Position numbers and translations under genes: made by a program
Notes under the pieces: generated by a model
Database searches by the model: none
What the model was told of the DNA's origin: nothing
What the model saw: only the letters and a program-made list of their open reading frames with translations
Shown here: piece after piece, positions 55,052-63,589 of the stretch
Layout of the letters: every line of letters starts with the position of its first letter
How positions within the stretch are numbered: position 1 is the stretch's first letter
From: Thalassoroseus pseudoceratinae
GTDB lineage: Bacteria; Planctomycetota; Planctomycetia; Planctomycetales; Planctomycetaceae
Direction of reading: 5' to 3'
DNA: 64,000 nucleotides
NCBI RefSeq assembly: GCF_011634775.1
Contig: NZ_JAALXT010000004.1
Location: 823,242-887,241, forward strand

Positions 55052-56053
55052 ATGTCCGCTTCCAGCTCCGGCCCCACGTCATCCGGTCCGCGACTTCAAA
55101 CGTTTCAACCGCCGCATGGCGACTTAGCGTTGGTCGCGGGATCCGCGAGTCCACACTTGGCCACTGCAATCGGAAAATGCCTGGGCATTCAGCCTCTGAA
55201 GAGTGAAGCGATCACGTTCAGCGAGGGCAATGTCTTCGTCCGGATTCTGGAAAATGTCCGTGGTCGGGACGTGTTCGTCATTCAGGGTGTGCATGCTCCG
55301 GTGAACGACAATTTCATGGAGTTGTTGTTCTGGATCGACGCTCTCAAGCGGGCCAGCGCTCATCAAGTCACGGCGGTCATTCCGTTCTTTAGCTACGCGA
55401 AAGGGGACAAAAAAGACGAGCCTCGCGTTTCCATTCGAGCCCGTGTGTGTGCGGACGCCCTCGAAGCTGCGGGAGCCGACCGCGTGCTGACGATGGACCT
55501 GCACAGCCCGCAAATTCAGGGGTTCTTCCGGGTGCCGGTCGATCATTTGTACGGTCGGCACGTGCTTTGTGAGCATATCAAGACGCAGAACATTCCCGAT
55601 CTCGTCGTGTGTAGTCCAGACACGGGATTCGCGAAAGATGCCTCCTCGTTCGCGAATTTGCTGGGCACGCCGGTCGTCATTGGCACGAAGCAGCGAGTCG
55701 ATCACAGCGAGACGGCCCGAGTGCTGGAAGTCATCGGTGAAGTCGAGGGTAAGAATGTGCTGATGGTCGACGACTTCGCCATCTCCGGTGGCTCCCTGGT
55801 CAGTATGGCCGAGTTGCTAAAAAAACGCGGAGCCAAAGACATCTACGCCGCCATCTCCCATGCGGTTTTCGCCTCTGGAGCAGCCGATCGATTGGGCAAT
55901 AGCGAGATTAAGAAGGTATTCGTCACCGACACGATCGAAGGCCACGCCGCACTCCCCGCTAACGCCGAAACCGTCACCGTCGCCCCCCTCTTCGCCGAAG
56001 CCATCCGCTCCGTGCACGATCGGACGAGCGTGAGTATGTTGTTTCCGGAGTGA
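55052..56053 (+). CDS. prs: Ribose-phosphate pyrophosphokinase (divergent)
   Basis: Makes PRPP from ribose-5-phosphate and ATP. 333 residues. LALVAGSASPHLATAIGKCL at the start, VLTMDLHSPQIQGFF with the conserved HSPQ, and VDHLYG are typical. The ATP loop reads FFSYAKGDKKDEPRVSIRAR, less like the usual YARQDR. The ribose-phosphate loop is VDDFAISGGSL (240-250) instead of VDDMIDTGGT; the usual Asp is Ser245, as in archaeal/class III enzymes. The likely source is an old paralogue rather than the class I enzyme. It ends 5 bp before the cassette at 56059. Confidence 0.88.
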   Translation: MSASSSGPTSSGPRLQTFQPPHGDLALVAGSASPHLATAIGKCLGIQPLKSEAITFSEGNVFVRILENVRGRDVFVIQGVHAPVNDNFMELLFWIDALKRASAHQVTAVIPFFSYAKGDKKDEPRVSIRARVCADALEAAGADRVLTMDLHSPQIQGFFRVPVDHLYGRHVLCEHIKTQNIPDLVVCSPDTGFAKDASSFANLLGTPVVIGTKQRVDHSETARVLEVIGEVEGKNVLMVDDFAISGGSLVSMAELLKKRGAKDIYAAISHAVFASGAADRLGNSEIKKVFVTDTIEGHAALPANAETVTVAPLFAEAIRSVHDRTSVSMLFPE

Positions 56054-56058
56054 TCTGG

Positions 56059-56535
56059 GTAGAGGGTGGAGTGTTGAGCGTAGAGAGTGGATCAAAGAGA
56101 TCTCGAATATGGCCAGCAAGTTTGCACGACGGCATACGGAATTAGAGGTTTACCAGGCGGCTTTTCAAGCCGCGATGGATTTGTTTGAAGTTTCGAAGAC
56201 GTTTCCGGTTGAGGAGCGCTATTCACTGACGGATCAAATTCGTCGCTCGTCACGGTCGGTTTGCGCGAACCTTGCGGAGGCATGGCGAAAGAGACGGTAT
56301 CCGGCAGCGTTTATCAGCAAACTCTCCGACAGCGAAGCGGAAGCCGGAGAGACGCAGACTTGGATACAGTTTGCTGTCGAATGCCAATACGTTGACAAAA
56401 GTACCGCCAGAAGGATTTACGAAGAATACGATAAGATCATTGGGATCCTCGTTAGCATGTCACGGAATGCTGACCAATGGACGCTGCAAACATCCGAGTA
56501 GCACAACTCTCCACGCGTTACTCTCCACCCTCCAC
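56059..56535. mobile_element. IVS-like cassette: four-helix-bundle gene between inverted repeats
   Basis: Arms 56059-56090 and 56504-56535 are inverted copies with 25 of 32 positions identical. The left arm is a series of 7-base units from 56058: GGTAGAG, GGTGGAG, TGTTGAG, CGTAGAG, AGTGGAT. The right arm shows the same period (ACTCTCC, ACGCGTT, ACTCTCC, ACCCTCC). The gene at 56109-56501 fills the space and its stop lies 3 bp from the right arm. In RNA the arms could pair across the gene, as the ends of 23S rRNA intervening sequences do. It lies between prs and mutS. Confidence 0.7.
56109..56501 (+). CDS. Four-helix-bundle protein (S23 / 23S rRNA IVS family)
   Basis: 130 residues of the family first found inside intervening sequences of 23S rRNA. 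Four amphipathic helices: [20 protein letters not shown], the signature [20 protein letters not shown] (family YSLxxQIRRSSxSVxxNIAE), then [20 protein letters not shown] and the last, [19 protein letters not shown]. The same fold occurs in the Avd protein of diversity-generating retroelements, but no reverse transcriptase is nearby. The biochemical role of the family is unknown; RNA binding is plausible. The gene lies inside inverted repeats made of 7-base units. Confidence 0.93.
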   Translation: MASKFARRHTELEVYQAAFQAAMDLFEVSKTFPVEERYSLTDQIRRSSRSVCANLAEAWRKRRYPAAFISKLSDSEAEAGETQTWIQFAVECQYVDKSTARRIYEEYDKIIGILVSMSRNADQWTLQTSE

Positions 56536-56571
56536 ACGACCTCACCAAAAGCGAAATTTACTGAGTCAGAC

Positions 56572-59250
56572 ATGAGCAAACAACCCGCCCCCAAACTCAC
56601 TCCGATGATGGAACGCTACCAGCAGGTGAAGGCGGAGAATCCGGGGTCGATTTTGCTGTTTCGGATGGGCGATTTTTATGAATTGTTCCACGAAGACGCG
56701 AAAACCGCGGCGAAATTGTTGGGGCTCACTCTGACCAGTCGGGACAAAGGTTCGGAGAATCCGGTGCCGATGGCGGGGTTTCCGTATCACTCGCTCGAAG
56801 GGTATTTGCAGAAGCTGATTCAAGCCGGTTTGCGGGCGGCCATCTGCGAGCAAGTCGAAGACCCGAAGCAAGCAAAGGGGCTCGTCAAACGGGAAGTGAC
56901 GCAGGTCGTCACACCGGGCACACTCACCGATGACGCCCTGCTCGATCCGCGTCAAAGCAACTTTCTGGCGTGCTTGTTTCCAACGAAGACACGCATCGGC
57001 CTGGCGTGGTTGGAACTCTCGACGGGTCGTTTCCTGACTACCGATGTCGAACCAACCGCCCTGCTCGACGAAATCGCTCGCATCGGACCGGCTGAGCTGT
57101 TGCTACCCGAACGAAAACCGGACGAACCGCTCGGCGAATCGTTGAAGGAACTGCGAGGCCTGGTCCTCACGGAACGCCCGGCGTGGTGCTTCTCGCGGGA
57201 GGAGTCGCTGCGGTTGCTGCTCGACCATTTCGGCGTGCAATCGCTGGATGGTTTCGATGTCGATGCTGACTCCGTGGGCGTCGTCGCAGCGGGTGCGTTG
57301 CTGGAATACGTGCAAGACACGCAGAAAACAACGCTCGGCCACATCGCCCGTTTGGAGCCGTACCGTCGAGGCACGCACCTGATCATTGATGAATCGACGC
57401 GGCGAAGTCTCGAACTGACGCGAACTCTCCGCGATGGCAGTCGGGACGGCAGTTTGCTCGATGTGCTCGATGAAACCGTCACGCCGATGGGGGCACGACT
57501 GTTTGCCGAACGGTTGTCGAATCCGTTGACCGATCTCAAGTCGATCGTCGCCCGGCATGATGCCGTGGAAGAACTCGTGGGGAACGGTTCGCTCGTGCGA
57601 AGTGTCCGAGAGTTGCTGGAACCGATTTACGATCTGCATCGCCTAACCGCTCGTGTGGCGACTCGGCGGGCGAGTCCGAAAGATCTCGGCTGTTTGGCTC
57701 GCACACTCGCCGCCTTGCCGAAATTGAAAGCGAAACTCACCGGGCACGAAGCGGCGTTGCTCAAACGGTTGGAAGGCCGACTGGATCTGTGTGCCGACAT
57801 TCGTGCCGACATTGAAGAAATCTTGGTCGACGATCCGCCGCTGCTCACCACGGATGGCGGAATGATCCGCACCGGTTTTCACGCGGAACTCGATGAGCTT
57901 CACAATCTCGCGCGTGGTGGGAAAGAATGGATTGCGAAGTACCAAGCCCAGGAAGCCGAGCGGACACAAATCCCCAATCTCAAAATCGGCTTCAACAAGG
58001 TCTTCGGGTATTACTTGGAAGTCACGAAGTCGCATGCGGACAAGGTTCCGGAGAACTATCACCGCAAGCAAACCCTGAAGAACCAAGAACGGTACATCAC
58101 GCCGGAACTGAAAGAACATGAGGACAAAGTTCTGCGAGCCGAGGAAAGTGCGACGGCTCTCGAACAGGAACTTTTCCATGCACTACGGGAACGGGTCGCG
58201 AAGCAAATTGTCCGTCTGCAAACCACGGCGGAGGTGCTCGCCGAAGCGGATGTGTTGATGACACTCGCGACGCTGGCGATCGCCGGTGGATACTGCCGCC
58301 CGGACATGACGACCGACCCCCTGCTCGATATCCGGGACGGACGACACCCCGTCCTCGACAAACTCCAACCGTCCGGCGTGTTCGTCCCGAACGATGTGCG
58401 GTTGGGCGGTGAGTCGAAAGAGACCACAACCGACACGCAGAATTCCTCAGCCGATACCGAACCACAAACATCGGACCAATTCGGCCGCGTGCAGATCATC
58501 ACTGGCCCGAACATGGCCGGGAAAAGCACGTACATTCGGCAGGCGGCGTTGTTGACGATTCTGGCTCAGATGGGGTCGTTCGTGCCCGCGCGGTCCGCTC
58601 GGATCGGGATTGCGGATCGGATCTTTGCCCGCGTTGGCGCAAGTGACGAACTCGGAAAAGGGCAAAGTACCTTTATGGTCGAAATGACCGAGACCGCTCG
58701 CATTCTGAATTCCGCTACGAAACACAGTCTTGTGATTCTCGATGAAATCGGTCGGGGCACGAGCACCTACGACGGGATTTCGTTGGCATGGTCGGTGACG
58801 GAATATCTACACGACTGCCTCGGTTCCCGCACGATGTTCGCCACGCATTACCACGAACTGACCGAACTTACGCAAACTCTCAAACATGCGGCGAATTGGA
58901 ACGTCGCGGTGCGAGAAGTCGACGATGGCATTGTTTTTCTCCACAAAATCCTGCCGGGGCCGGCCAACAAGAGTTACGGAATTCATGTTGCACGGTTAGC
59001 CGGTGTGCCGGCGGCGGTGGTGGAGCGATCACGGGTCATCTTGGAAACACTCGAAGCCGACCACCTGGACGATTCCGGCCGCCCCAAAGTCCCGCCACGG
59101 ATGACTCGGAAAGAAAAAAATCGGCAACTCTCGCTGTTCCACGATCAGCATCCATTGCTCGATGAACTCCGCGATCTCAAAATTGATGAATTGACACCGC
59201 TCGAAGCACTCGAAGAATTGAACCGGATGCGTCAGAAACTCCAGACCTAG
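56572..59250 (+). CDS. mutS: DNA mismatch repair protein MutS
   Basis: Mismatch-recognising ATPase. 892 residues from ATG 56572; the frame is open upstream into the cassette, but the family starts here. GDFYELF (F35, E37) is the mismatch-reading Phe-x-Glu. The ATPase has Walker [14 protein letters not shown] (from residue 645), Walker [16 protein letters not shown] and the [11 protein letters not shown]is switch. A Thr/Ser/Asp-rich insertion ([19 protein letters not shown]) sits just before Walker A. The C-terminal [12 protein letters not shown] is the usual dimerisation end. mutL is not nearby. It follows prs and the inserted cassette. Confidence 0.97.
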   Translation: MSKQPAPKLTPMMERYQQVKAENPGSILLFRMGDFYELFHEDAKTAAKLLGLTLTSRDKGSENPVPMAGFPYHSLEGYLQKLIQAGLRAAICEQVEDPKQAKGLVKREVTQVVTPGTLTDDALLDPRQSNFLACLFPTKTRIGLAWLELSTGRFLTTDVEPTALLDEIARIGPAELLLPERKPDEPLGESLKELRGLVLTERPAWCFSREESLRLLLDHFGVQSLDGFDVDADSVGVVAAGALLEYVQDTQKTTLGHIARLEPYRRGTHLIIDESTRRSLELTRTLRDGSRDGSLLDVLDETVTPMGARLFAERLSNPLTDLKSIVARHDAVEELVGNGSLVRSVRELLEPIYDLHRLTARVATRRASPKDLGCLARTLAALPKLKAKLTGHEAALLKRLEGRLDLCADIRADIEEILVDDPPLLTTDGGMIRTGFHAELDELHNLARGGKEWIAKYQAQEAERTQIPNLKIGFNKVFGYYLEVTKSHADKVPENYHRKQTLKNQERYITPELKEHEDKVLRAEESATALEQELFHALRERVAKQIVRLQTTAEVLAEADVLMTLATLAIAGGYCRPDMTTDPLLDIRDGRHPVLDKLQPSGVFVPNDVRLGGESKETTTDTQNSSADTEPQTSDQFGRVQIITGPNMAGKSTYIRQAALLTILAQMGSFVPARSARIGIADRIFARVGASDELGKGQSTFMVEMTETARILNSATKHSLVILDEIGRGTSTYDGISLAWSVTEYLHDCLGSRTMFATHYHELTELTQTLKHAANWNVAVREVDDGIVFLHKILPGPANKSYGIHVARLAGVPAAVVERSRVILETLEADHLDDSGRPKVPPRMTRKEKNRQLSLFHDQHPLLDELRDLKIDELTPLEALEELNRMRQKLQT

Positions 59251-59621
59251 AGCCGTTGGCTTTTGAAGACGAGGACAATCGCTTGTTCGAGTCCACCAGG
59301 GTCACAAGACATTGTAACTGCGGACAAGAACTCAACACCGAGACTGTTTCAGCTCATTTCCAACTTCATTTCCACTCCACAAACGGAGCTTGCCGGCCGG
59401 GTCGAAGAATTTCTTCGTGATCCGTGACCGGTTTTGTTTCGTTTGAGGGAACCAAGTGGCTAACACTTGTGTCCTCTTTTTCCATAAATTCTGATTACTG
59501 AATGAATTTCAATGTTCGCAAATCCGTACTAGTAGGACAGACGGAAACCAAACAGCTCATCATCAACTCGGAAAAACCTGTTTCGTCATTTTGTGTTTTC
59601 CTCTCACGCTAAAGAACCCCT
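59251..59621. other. Intergenic region, mutS / AAA+ gene
   Basis: 371 bp with no gene seen. It contains a T-rich stretch (ctctttttcc, about 59474-59483). It presumably holds the promoter of the AAA+ gene at 59622. A GTTCGAGTCC motif near 59286-59295 looks like part of a tRNA T-arm but has no matching tRNA body. Confidence 0.4.
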
Positions 59622-60776
59622 ATGAGTCTTCGCGAAAATCAAGCTGATCTCGATCTGACGTTGCAACGTCTCTCGGAAGTGCTGGGAGGAACGGTGCGGG
59701 CGTTGAATTTGGATTGCGAAACCGCCGGCTACTTGTACCGTCATCTGCGGCGGGAAGGATCAACCGGGTTCGGGGCCTCGCAACCGATCCGCACAATTCA
59801 ATCCGGCAGCCGCGGACATGGTGTGTCGTTCGGTATCGAGCGATTCTCCGTTAAGATCGGTGAAACCATGGTGCCGTTGGCACGGGCGATCAACCCGTTC
59901 GCGGACGAGTACGGAAGCCCGCTCAACGATGTTTGGGCGTGTCGCACGGAACATCTCACGATGCTCTATCGTTATCTACGGCGAGGCGTCGAGGAGAAAC
60001 ATCGGCAAATCAAGCCGGTGATGAAGAACGATCTCAAAACCCGCTTGTGGGACAACACAGTCGGTTTTCTCGAACGCGGGTCGGAAGCCTTTGACCGTTT
60101 CGGCGTGCCGCTCAAACGGGGTGTGCTGCTCGCGGGTGAGCCAGGCAACGGGAAAACGATGGCCGCTCGGTGGTTGCTCAATCAGGCCAGCAAGCTCGGT
60201 TTCGATTGGCGAACCGTGCGGGCGGAAGAATACGAGATGGCTCGCAACCACGGGTCCGCTCGAAGTTTGTTCGAATTGCAACGTCCGGGCATCATCTTCT
60301 TTGACGACCTCGACCAAGCCTTGCGAAATCGGGACGATGTCGGTTCGTCGGGCGATCACAGTACGTTTCTATCGGAACTTGACGGACTCAGCATTCGGCA
60401 GGGTGTGGTTTACCTCTTCACCTCGAACGCCCAGTTCAAGCAGTTGGACCCTGCGTTTCGCCGACCGGGACGGATCGACGTTTTCATCCGCTTCGAAAAA
60501 CCCGATGCGTCCATGCGTCGCGAGTTAATGGTGGAGCATTGGCCCAAGGAAATTGTCGAAGGCATTCCCGTCGATGTGGCTGTGTCTCGAACGAGTGGAC
60601 TGAGTTTCGCTGAAGTGGAGGAACTCAAAAAACTGCTCGTGATGCGGTACCTCGACAGTCGGGAATGGGAGTGGGATTGGGCGTGGGATGAATTCAAGAA
60701 ACGTGGCTCGGATGAAAAATCCGACCGTTTCATCGGCTTCGCCCCCCGTCGCAACGGCCACACAATCGCGAATTAG
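59622..60776 (+). CDS. AAA+ ATPase with unknown N-terminal domain
   Basis: 384 residues. An N-terminal domain of about 140 residues (LDLTLQRLSEVLGGTVRALN, RGHGVSFGIERFSVKIGETM) of no recognised family precedes a classical AAA core: Walker A GEPGNGKTMAAR at 172-183, Walker B IIFFDDLD at 224-231 (Asp229 in place of the usual Glu), sensor LFTSNAQ, and arginine-finger region FRRPGRIDVFIRF at 279-291. The C-terminal lid has TSGLSFAEVEELKKLLVMRY. This is the FtsH/Bcs1-like class of AAA that acts on a bound protein or complex. No substrate or protease partner lies next to it. Confidence 0.85.
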   Translation: MSLRENQADLDLTLQRLSEVLGGTVRALNLDCETAGYLYRHLRREGSTGFGASQPIRTIQSGSRGHGVSFGIERFSVKIGETMVPLARAINPFADEYGSPLNDVWACRTEHLTMLYRYLRRGVEEKHRQIKPVMKNDLKTRLWDNTVGFLERGSEAFDRFGVPLKRGVLLAGEPGNGKTMAARWLLNQASKLGFDWRTVRAEEYEMARNHGSARSLFELQRPGIIFFDDLDQALRNRDDVGSSGDHSTFLSELDGLSIRQGVVYLFTSNAQFKQLDPAFRRPGRIDVFIRFEKPDASMRRELMVEHWPKEIVEGIPVDVAVSRTSGLSFAEVEELKKLLVMRYLDSREWEWDWAWDEFKKRGSDEKSDRFIGFAPRRNGHTIAN

Positions 60777-60833
60777 AGTTTCGCAAGCCGGGAAGCAGTT
60801 CGCCGCGACTTCGTCTTCGGACTACAATCTAGA

Positions 60834-60858
60834 GCCGGGGGCAGTCCCGGCATTTTTT
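60834..60858 (+). terminator. Terminator after the AAA+ gene
   Basis: GCCGGG (60834-60839), 6-nt loop, CCCGGC (60846-60851), then A and T6 (60853-60858), an intrinsic terminator 60 bp after the stop. Confidence 0.8.
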
Positions 60859-60917
60859 CCGAATTCATTGCCGGGGGTGATTTCGCTCCCAAACTCGTGC
60901 GAAACAAAGCGAACACA

Positions 60918-62459
60918 ATGACTCACCAGTTGACGCTTCTTCCAATCTGCTTAGCCTTTTGGAGCACGGTGGCTACGGCAGAGGACTGGCCACGTTTTCG
61001 CGGATCGGCTGGATCTGGATTCGTCACGGACTCCCAATCGTTGCCAACGGAGTGGTCTCCCACAACAAACATCGTCTGGAAAATTGCTCTACCCGGACCT
61101 GGTGCCTCCAGTCCAATCGTCGTTGGAGACAAGGTGCTGGTGACCTGTTACTCGGGCTATGGAATCGACCGCGAAAATCCAGGTCAGATGGAAAATCTGG
61201 TCCGAAATCTCGTCTGTATTGATTTGAGAACAGGAGCCCAATTGTGGCAAAAAGATGTGCCGGCTTCGTTACCGGAAGATCCCTACGACAAGTCGGGAGT
61301 TTCCTCTCATGGTTATGCGTCCCACACTCCCGTCTCGGATGGTAACAACGTTTATTGCTTCTTCGGCAAAGGTGGCGTCCATGCGTTTGATCTCAAAGGC
61401 AATGATTTATGGAACGCACAGGCCGGTCAAGAATCAGACCCTCCCAGATGGGGGTCTTCTTCGAGTCCTATCGTTCATCAGAATATCGTGATCGTGACCG
61501 CTGCCGCTGAGAGTCAATCCATCATTGGTTTTGACAAAAGGACTGGAGAGAAGCTGTGGCAGCAATATGCAACGGGGCTGGACGGTATGTGGGGAACACC
61601 GACACTGGTCCGAGTCGATGAAGATCGAACGGATGTCGTGATGCTGGTCGCCGGAGAACTTTGGGGGCTCGACCCAAATAGCGGGAGGTTGCGTTGGTTC
61701 GCCAATGCGACCACTTCACGGCAAGCCTACGCAAGCGTGATTTCGCAAGGACGTCGAGTGTTTGCGTTTTCGGGCGCGGGAGCCGGTAGTGTGGCGTTGG
61801 ATATCCGGTCTGGAAAAGATGGTAACGAGACGAAAATCGTGTGGACCAGTCCGGTTGGTACGACGTATGGAACGCCGGTACGGTATCAGTCGAAACTTTA
61901 CGTCGTTTCTCGCGGTGTCCTCACCACGCTGAGTGCGAACAGTGGTCGGCGTCTGGAGCAGATTCGTCTGAAGAACTTCAAGAAAACGGGAAACGCTCGC
62001 TTCGGTTCACTCGATTATGCATCGCCAGTTGTTGTCGGAGATCGACTGTTCTACCTCAACGCCGGCGGGCAGATGTACGTTTTCAGATTGGCAGACAAGA
62101 CGGAGTTGTTGGCCGTCAATGAGATGACGAGGGAGAACGAGACGTTCTGGGGTACTCCGGCAGTGAGCAATGGTCGAATGATCGTGCGGAGTTCCAAGTA
62201 TCTGTACTGTATTGCTGGCACCGATGGGGAGATGGAACAGCAGGAAAGCCCAGAGAAGTTGGTCGATCTTACGAATTCCGATCAATCTGCGATTCCATCG
62301 GCCGATGCAGCGAAGAGTCCCGGCGAGAAATCCCGTCGGCGTAATGCGACCGAAAAGCAATTTCAAAAAGACGCGGCAAACTATGCCGATCGATCAGCTT
62401 CAATTACAAGTGACGACAGGAAAGCACGTCCACGACGACCAATAGCCGTCGCCGATTGA
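60918..62459 (+). CDS. Secreted PQQ-type beta-propeller protein
   Basis: 513 residues from ATG 60918; GTG 60897 would add seven residues. The signal peptide (HQLTLLPICLAFWSTVATA) ends just before EDWPRFRG, a start seen in many planctomycetal propellers. Repeats of the PQQ-like type follow: VCIDLRTGAQLWQKDV, AFDLKGNDLWNAQ, GFDKRTGEKLWQQYAT, GLDPNSGRLRWFAN and TLSANSGRRLEQ. About seven blades fill residues 45-430. The C-terminus is charged and disordered (KSRRRNATEKQFQK). No dehydrogenase residues seen; a structural or carbohydrate-related role is inference. Confidence 0.88.
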   Translation: MTHQLTLLPICLAFWSTVATAEDWPRFRGSAGSGFVTDSQSLPTEWSPTTNIVWKIALPGPGASSPIVVGDKVLVTCYSGYGIDRENPGQMENLVRNLVCIDLRTGAQLWQKDVPASLPEDPYDKSGVSSHGYASHTPVSDGNNVYCFFGKGGVHAFDLKGNDLWNAQAGQESDPPRWGSSSSPIVHQNIVIVTAAAESQSIIGFDKRTGEKLWQQYATGLDGMWGTPTLVRVDEDRTDVVMLVAGELWGLDPNSGRLRWFANATTSRQAYASVISQGRRVFAFSGAGAGSVALDIRSGKDGNETKIVWTSPVGTTYGTPVRYQSKLYVVSRGVLTTLSANSGRRLEQIRLKNFKKTGNARFGSLDYASPVVVGDRLFYLNAGGQMYVFRLADKTELLAVNEMTRENETFWGTPAVSNGRMIVRSSKYLYCIAGTDGEMEQQESPEKLVDLTNSDQSAIPSADAAKSPGEKSRRRNATEKQFQKDAANYADRSASITSDDRKARPRRPIAVAD

Positions 62460-62525
62460 GCTTCCGTAGTCGTACCTCGATCGGTCCGGTGGTCAACATG
62501 CTTTGTCTTACGCATGACGAACCAT

Positions 62526-63353
62526 TTATGAAATTATTGGCAACTCAAACTCCGCATACGGCACGGTCCAGACAACCGGGTGAGCGAGCCGATGCCCGGT
62601 ATAGCCGTCTTCGCCGTAGGCGGTGCCGTGGTCGGAACAGATGACGCACAACACCGGCCCACGTTGCCGCAATGCAGCAAACAGTGGTGGAAGTTGTGAG
62701 TCGACATACTCGAGCGCAGCCGCTTGCGTTGCCGGACTGTCTTCAGTCGCTCCACCGACGTAATGACAGTTTGGTTGATGGAGTGCCGAGACGTTCACGA
62801 ACAAGAACGTTCGTTGCTGGTTCGGGACCTTTCCAATCGCGTCGATCGCCACGCGGACTTGGTTTGCGGTCGAGTCGCGATCGGTCACGCCGAGTTCGCG
62901 TGACCAATAACTCTCATCGAACAAGCCCGGCAGGACCGTTCCTAACGGTGTCGTAGGATTGAAGAAGCCAACGCCGCCGACGCAGATCGTGTGATAATCC
63001 CGGTCGTGCAGTCCGGTGACGATGTCGGGCGCATCAAAGACAGCGGTGCGGTCCGTCGTGGTTTCACTCCCGGCAAATGCGGCGGCAAACAAACGTGGAT
63101 GCGGGCCGGGCGAAGTCGGCGTCGGCAAGAACCCCGCGAAGAACGCTTGATGAGCAGCGAACGTGAAACTCCCCGGCGTGTGACGCGGTTCCCATCCGGT
63201 TTCCGGCAACAACGAATTCAAAAACGGCGTGCGACCGTCCTGCCAGCATTTCACAGCGACATCGTACCGTAGCGTGTCCAATGTGATCAGCAAGATATCA
63301 TATGTGCCGATCATCTCTCGAACTGACAGAGCATCGGATTCGCTGGTTTGCAT
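62526..63353 (-). CDS. STM4013/SEN3800-type hydrolase (alkaline-phosphatase fold)
   Basis: About 275 residues (a start at 63359 is as possible). The family is closely matched: YDILLITLDTLRYDV at the N-terminus, TPGSFTFAAHQAFFAGFLPT, SETTTDRTAVFDAPDIVTGL, GGVGFFNPTTPLGTVLPGLF, FLFVNVSALHQPNCHY and CSDHGTAYGEDGYTGHRLAH, with candidate metal ligands D28, D243, H244 and H256. Usually the gene sits with STM4011, STM4012 (radical SAM) and STM4014, whose product is unknown; none is within the window, so it is alone here. Substrate unknown. Confidence 0.88.
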   Translation of the reverse strand: MQTSESDALSVREMIGTYDILLITLDTLRYDVAVKCWQDGRTPFLNSLLPETGWEPRHTPGSFTFAAHQAFFAGFLPTPTSPGPHPRLFAAAFAGSETTTDRTAVFDAPDIVTGLHDRDYHTICVGGVGFFNPTTPLGTVLPGLFDESYWSRELGVTDRDSTANQVRVAIDAIGKVPNQQRTFLFVNVSALHQPNCHYVGGATEDSPATQAAALEYVDSQLPPLFAALRQRGPVLCVICSDHGTAYGEDGYTGHRLAHPVVWTVPYAEFELPIIS

Positions 63354-63504
63354 CGGCATCGCTGGTCATCCTAAGTGCAGAAAACACGCATCCCATCGCG
63401 CAATTCACGGAGAGCGGTCCTCTTTTTGCTAGCCGAGAATTGGCTTAATCTCGCGTCATGATTGTCGCGGTCAAAAGCTTGTGTCTAGCGATTATGATGG
63501 ACCA

Positions 63505-63540
63505 CAAGAAAAGCCGGGACAAGCGTTCGCTCGTCCCGGC
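63505..63540 (-). terminator. Terminator of the partial surface-protein gene
   Basis: GCCGGGAC (63513-63520) and GTCCCGGC (63533-63540) form a perfect 8-bp stem. Read on the minus strand the hairpin is followed by TTTTCTTG. It lies 50 bp after the stop at 63590. Confidence 0.8.
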
Positions 63541-63589
63541 ATTTGAATTTATAATTCCATCGTCAACAGAATCCTAGTTTTTGCTAGCT

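Noticed and set aside
56109..56501. Diversity-generating retroelement (Avd homologue)
   Set aside because: No reverse transcriptase, template or variable repeats nearby; only the helical-bundle fold is shared.
59286..59310. tRNA T-arm-like GTTCGAGTCC
   Set aside because: Flanks do not pair as a T-stem and no acceptor, D- or anticodon arm fits.
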